This document shows, piece after piece, positions 53,766-56,516 of a stretch of 56,516 nucleotides of DNA. The notes below the pieces were generated by a model. The model saw only the letters and a program-made list of their open reading frames with translations, searched no databases and was not told where the DNA came from. How positions within the stretch are numbered: position 1 is the stretch's first letter; each line of letters starts with the position of its first letter. Source of the stretch: CAYUAI01 sp964442745 (GTDB lineage: Bacteria; Pseudomonadota; Gammaproteobacteria; S012-40); NCBI GenBank assembly GCA_964442745.1, contig CAYUAI010000019.1, positions 1 to 56,516 on the forward strand, given 5' to 3'. A program made the translations under genes and the position numbers.

Positions 53766-56432
53766 ATGATGAACGGAACAATCATCGCCAATAAATATCT
53801 TGTGATACAAGAAATCGCACGTGGTGCCATGGGCATTGTTTATTTAGCAACGCATACCACTCTGGGTCGCCAGGTTGCCATTAAAACATTACATCCTCAG
53901 TATTACACAGACCCGGCCTTTACCAAGCGTTTTATCCGTGAAGCGCAAGCCATGGCGAAACTCGATCATGAAAACATCATTCGAATTTTTGATATTTTAA
54001 AAACCGACGAAGAATTTCATATCGTCATGGAGTATTGTTCTGGCCTGACGCTCAAAGACTATATGCTCAAGCATAAAGATATCCCGGTGGGTAAAGCCAT
54101 GAATATTGCTTACCAAGTTGCGACGGGCTTAGCCTTTGCCCATGCTTACGATATGGTGCATCGGGATGTTAAGCCAGCCAATATCATGATCGAAGAAAGC
54201 GGCCGCATCAAAATTGCAGATTTTGGTATCGTCGCCGGGGAGGAATCTAACCTCACGGTGACTGGTGAGTTAGTCGGCACCCCTCATTATATGTCACCTG
54301 AGCAAGCTCGTGGTGAGTCAGTCGATAGTCGCAGCGATCTTTATTCGCTAGGCATTGTGATGATGCAAATGATAACCGGCAAAACACCGTTAAATGGTCA
54401 TTCAATATTAGGTATTATCGGAAAATTAGCCTATAGTCATGAAGAGTATGATGTTGTTTTTCCACCAAAGGCATCTGATGAACTTGCGAATATTATTCGT
54501 ACCCTGATTAAAAAAAAGCCTGACGATCGTTTTTATGATGCGCGCTCATTATCAGAGACGTTATTCCATTTAATGCATCAGTTGAGTGACGATCCTGGCA
54601 GCACTCGATTATATCTTTCAGAGACCGATCGACTATTTCGCCCTAATTTTTTAGAAGACACTCATGGAAGCCGCCATTTATTGAGCCATTCAAGCCAGCC
54701 TGGGTTTGAGACAGATGATGAGGCATCTACCCAAGTCATACCATTGCCACCACTGAGTGATTTAATTGATAACAAGCATCATTCGAATAAAAAAACATGG
54801 GTTGGTGTTCTGTTGCTATTACTATTCGCCGGGGTTGCAGGTGTTGTCTTTTATAAAAAACAATATCAACCCTGGCTATTGCCAGAAGATCACCCACGGC
54901 AAGTCCTCGTGCCACAAGCCAGTATTCCAGAAGATTTGATTGCCACTCAGTCCTCAATCGACAGGGCATTAGAAAATATTTCTTTTGCCAAAAAAAACGC
55001 GGCCAATGCTGACACGAGCACTCGGTCCACAGAAAAATTTCAGGAAGCTAATACCCTTGAAACAGAGGCCTCAAGTTTATTTGGGGAAATTGAAAACGAT
55101 ATAAAAAAACACCAATATGATGACGCACGTTTAGCGATGTCAAAGGTTTTAGCGCTGCTGAATAAAGCCCATCTAATATATAATACGGCTAATGAGGTGG
55201 CTGAACAAAATGATCTACAAGCGATTAAAAATGATGTTGAAAAAATCAAACTGGATGTTCGGAGAAAAAGAAAAGAAGCGATAAATCACTCAGATAATGC
55301 ATTAATTGCCAATGCAGAAGTCTATGCGAAAACCACATTAGTTGAAGCTCGACAATTTAAAAAACTTGCCGAGAACATACGTCGTTCGGCGAGTGAATAT
55401 GAAAGAGGCCAATATTACAAAGAAGCGTTGACCTTATATGAACAAGCACTCTTTTATTTTAGTCAAACCAGTCAATTATTCGCTGAGGCGGAGACACTAT
55501 CTGTCAATAATCAACGTGATAAAAATATTAAAAAACTCATTGTGATGAATCAACAACTCATCAATGAATATAATACAATAAAACACCAAATAACAACGCT
55601 GGAAAATACACAGGGTGTGGTTAAGCATGCAGAAAAAATTTATCAAAATTCCTTGGAGTCTGCAAAATCAGCACAGAAATTTCTAGAAAATAATGCGCAC
55701 GACAAGGCGTATCGTGCATACCGAAAAACAAGAAAACAACTTAATCAAGCCATCGCTGTGCTAGATGAATCATTGAAGACAGCGAATCAAGCAAAGATAA
55801 CGAAAGAAATAACAATGGTTCAAACAAAAATAGCCAAGCAACAGCAAATGATTATCAATAAGCGCAGTCAACTGATAGCACTTAATGCTGACCGTTGGGC
55901 AAAACAACAAAGATTAAAGGCAGAAGCAAGCACGCGTATTGGTGAACAACAAAACACACAAGCGAATGACTCTTTGGCATCACGTGATTACTCAAAGGCA
56001 AAGTCAGAATATGAAGTATCACTGCAAACCTTAAAAGAAGCCATGGGCATGTATCATGCCGCATATAAAGCCGCTTTAGCCGCAAAGGTAGAACATGAGG
56101 CGAGTCCGTCACGCCCGGATGTCGATATCGTCGGTGAAAAACTGCAAAAATTTTTAATGGCTTATCAGTCGAAGGACTTAGGTGCCTTACAAAAAATAAC
56201 AACCATGTCTTCCGAGCGTTTATCCTTTCTTAAGCAATTATTCAATAATTATCAAGAAATTGATCTCAAAATCGATGGTTTTACTCTGAATGTGGAGTCG
56301 GCTGTCGCGATGGTGGTCATTAACCAGCTTAAAAGCGTTGCCGGTGACGTGGTGATACCTTCAAAAGCCTGGCAAAAAGCAGAGCTTAGTCTAGAAAAAC
56401 AGAACGGTCAATGGGGTAAAATTAGCTGGTAG
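53766..56432 (+). CDS. Transmembrane Ser/Thr protein kinase with extracytoplasmic helical repeats
   Basis: 888 residues. The Hanks-type kinase domain (about 8-272) is complete: glycine loop IARGAMGIVYLA (first glycine replaced), Lys40 in AIK, Glu59, HRDVKPAN (132-139, Asp134), DFG (152-154) and SPEQARGESVDSRSDLYSLG. A linker leads to one transmembrane helix (about 345-362). The outer part (about 400-780) has about four TPR-like helical units with the pattern A-x3-Y-x2-AL-x2-L-x2-A-x3-Y-x2-A. A C-terminal domain (about 785-888) resembles an NTF2-like fold (LQKFLMAYQSKDLGALQKI...INQLKSV...WGKISW). It should sense an envelope signal and phosphorylate cytosolic proteins; the substrates are unknown. 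A partner phosphatase is not in the window. Confidence 0.88.
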   Translation: MMNGTIIANKYLVIQEIARGAMGIVYLATHTTLGRQVAIKTLHPQYYTDPAFTKRFIREAQAMAKLDHENIIRIFDILKTDEEFHIVMEYCSGLTLKDYMLKHKDIPVGKAMNIAYQVATGLAFAHAYDMVHRDVKPANIMIEESGRIKIADFGIVAGEESNLTVTGELVGTPHYMSPEQARGESVDSRSDLYSLGIVMMQMITGKTPLNGHSILGIIGKLAYSHEEYDVVFPPKASDELANIIRTLIKKKPDDRFYDARSLSETLFHLMHQLSDDPGSTRLYLSETDRLFRPNFLEDTHGSRHLLSHSSQPGFETDDEASTQVIPLPPLSDLIDNKHHSNKKTWVGVLLLLLFAGVAGVVFYKKQYQPWLLPEDHPRQVLVPQASIPEDLIATQSSIDRALENISFAKKNAANADTSTRSTEKFQEANTLETEASSLFGEIENDIKKHQYDDARLAMSKVLALLNKAHLIYNTANEVAEQNDLQAIKNDVEKIKLDVRRKRKEAINHSDNALIANAEVYAKTTLVEARQFKKLAENIRRSASEYERGQYYKEALTLYEQALFYFSQTSQLFAEAETLSVNNQRDKNIKKLIVMNQQLINEYNTIKHQITTLENTQGVVKHAEKIYQNSLESAKSAQKFLENNAHDKAYRAYRKTRKQLNQAIAVLDESLKTANQAKITKEITMVQTKIAKQQQMIINKRSQLIALNADRWAKQQRLKAEASTRIGEQQNTQANDSLASRDYSKAKSEYEVSLQTLKEAMGMYHAAYKAALAAKVEHEASPSRPDVDIVGEKLQKFLMAYQSKDLGALQKITTMSSERLSFLKQLFNNYQEIDLKIDGFTLNVESAVAMVVINQLKSVAGDVVIPSKAWQKAELSLEKQNGQWGKISW

Positions 56433-56516
56433 CTTATTCCTTATGTAAGCCTTACCTATAGAGCCAGCCCTTTCAAGGTGAACAATCAATCGCTAGGCTC
56501 TTCACCGCGAAGCAAC

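Overview
The window is a 56.5 kb piece of a draft gammaproteobacterial chromosome. It carries the conserved rne / rluC / maf / yceD-rpmF-plsX-fabHDG-acpP-fabF / pabC-mltG-tmk-holB / tatD neighbourhood. Its finer layout (an HAD phosphatase and SppA after rluC, a pilZ gene between holB and tatD) is of the kind known from Pseudomonas and relatives, not from Enterobacterales. Base composition is moderate. Order or genus cannot be fixed from the sequence alone. A run of 100 N at 25586-25685, flanked by an identical 55-bp sequence on each side, shows that this is a scaffold joined from contigs.

Layout. Positions 1-2570 are a decaying accessory patch. It holds the 3' end of a TrlF-like ATPase gene, an AlbA_2/HATPase-type gene broken by one in-frame stop, and (minus strand) remnants of an NHL beta-propeller gene and a thioredoxin-like gene. 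Next come an arginase / ornithine aminotransferase operon (2977-5066) and a secreted EF-hand protein (5449-5724). A minus-strand block (5825-18764) follows: ycjX-ycjF, an NTF2-like protein, a YheT-type hydrolase, two small lipoproteins, a fadE-fadI-fadJ beta-oxidation operon and a class V PLP enzyme. A large secreted subtilisin-like protease with seven Ig-like repeats (19157-22087) precedes rne (minus).

From 26576 the housekeeping cluster runs rightward: rluC, an HAD phosphatase and sppA. After the minus-strand maf and a two-subunit pyruvate carboxylase (pycA, pycB) it resumes with yceD, rpmF, plsX, fabH, fabD, fabG, acpP, fabF, pabB, pabC, mltG, tmk, holB, pilZ and tatD. These genes join fatty-acid and phospholipid initiation, folate precursor synthesis, peptidoglycan release, DNA replication and RNA processing. 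From pabB to pilZ every start codon overlaps the previous stop codon.

The last 10 kb holds a cold-shock gene with a long leader, an NAD-dependent epimerase, and a three-gene minus operon (DUF6502 protein, DUF5666-like lipoprotein, PF09826-type beta-propeller lipoprotein). It ends with a CmoM-like methyltransferase and a transmembrane Ser/Thr kinase whose extracytoplasmic part is built of TPR-like helical repeats. The DUF6502/DUF5666/beta-propeller operon and the kinase are the best candidates for poorly described biology. No tRNA, rRNA, CRISPR array, insertion sequence or prophage was seen.
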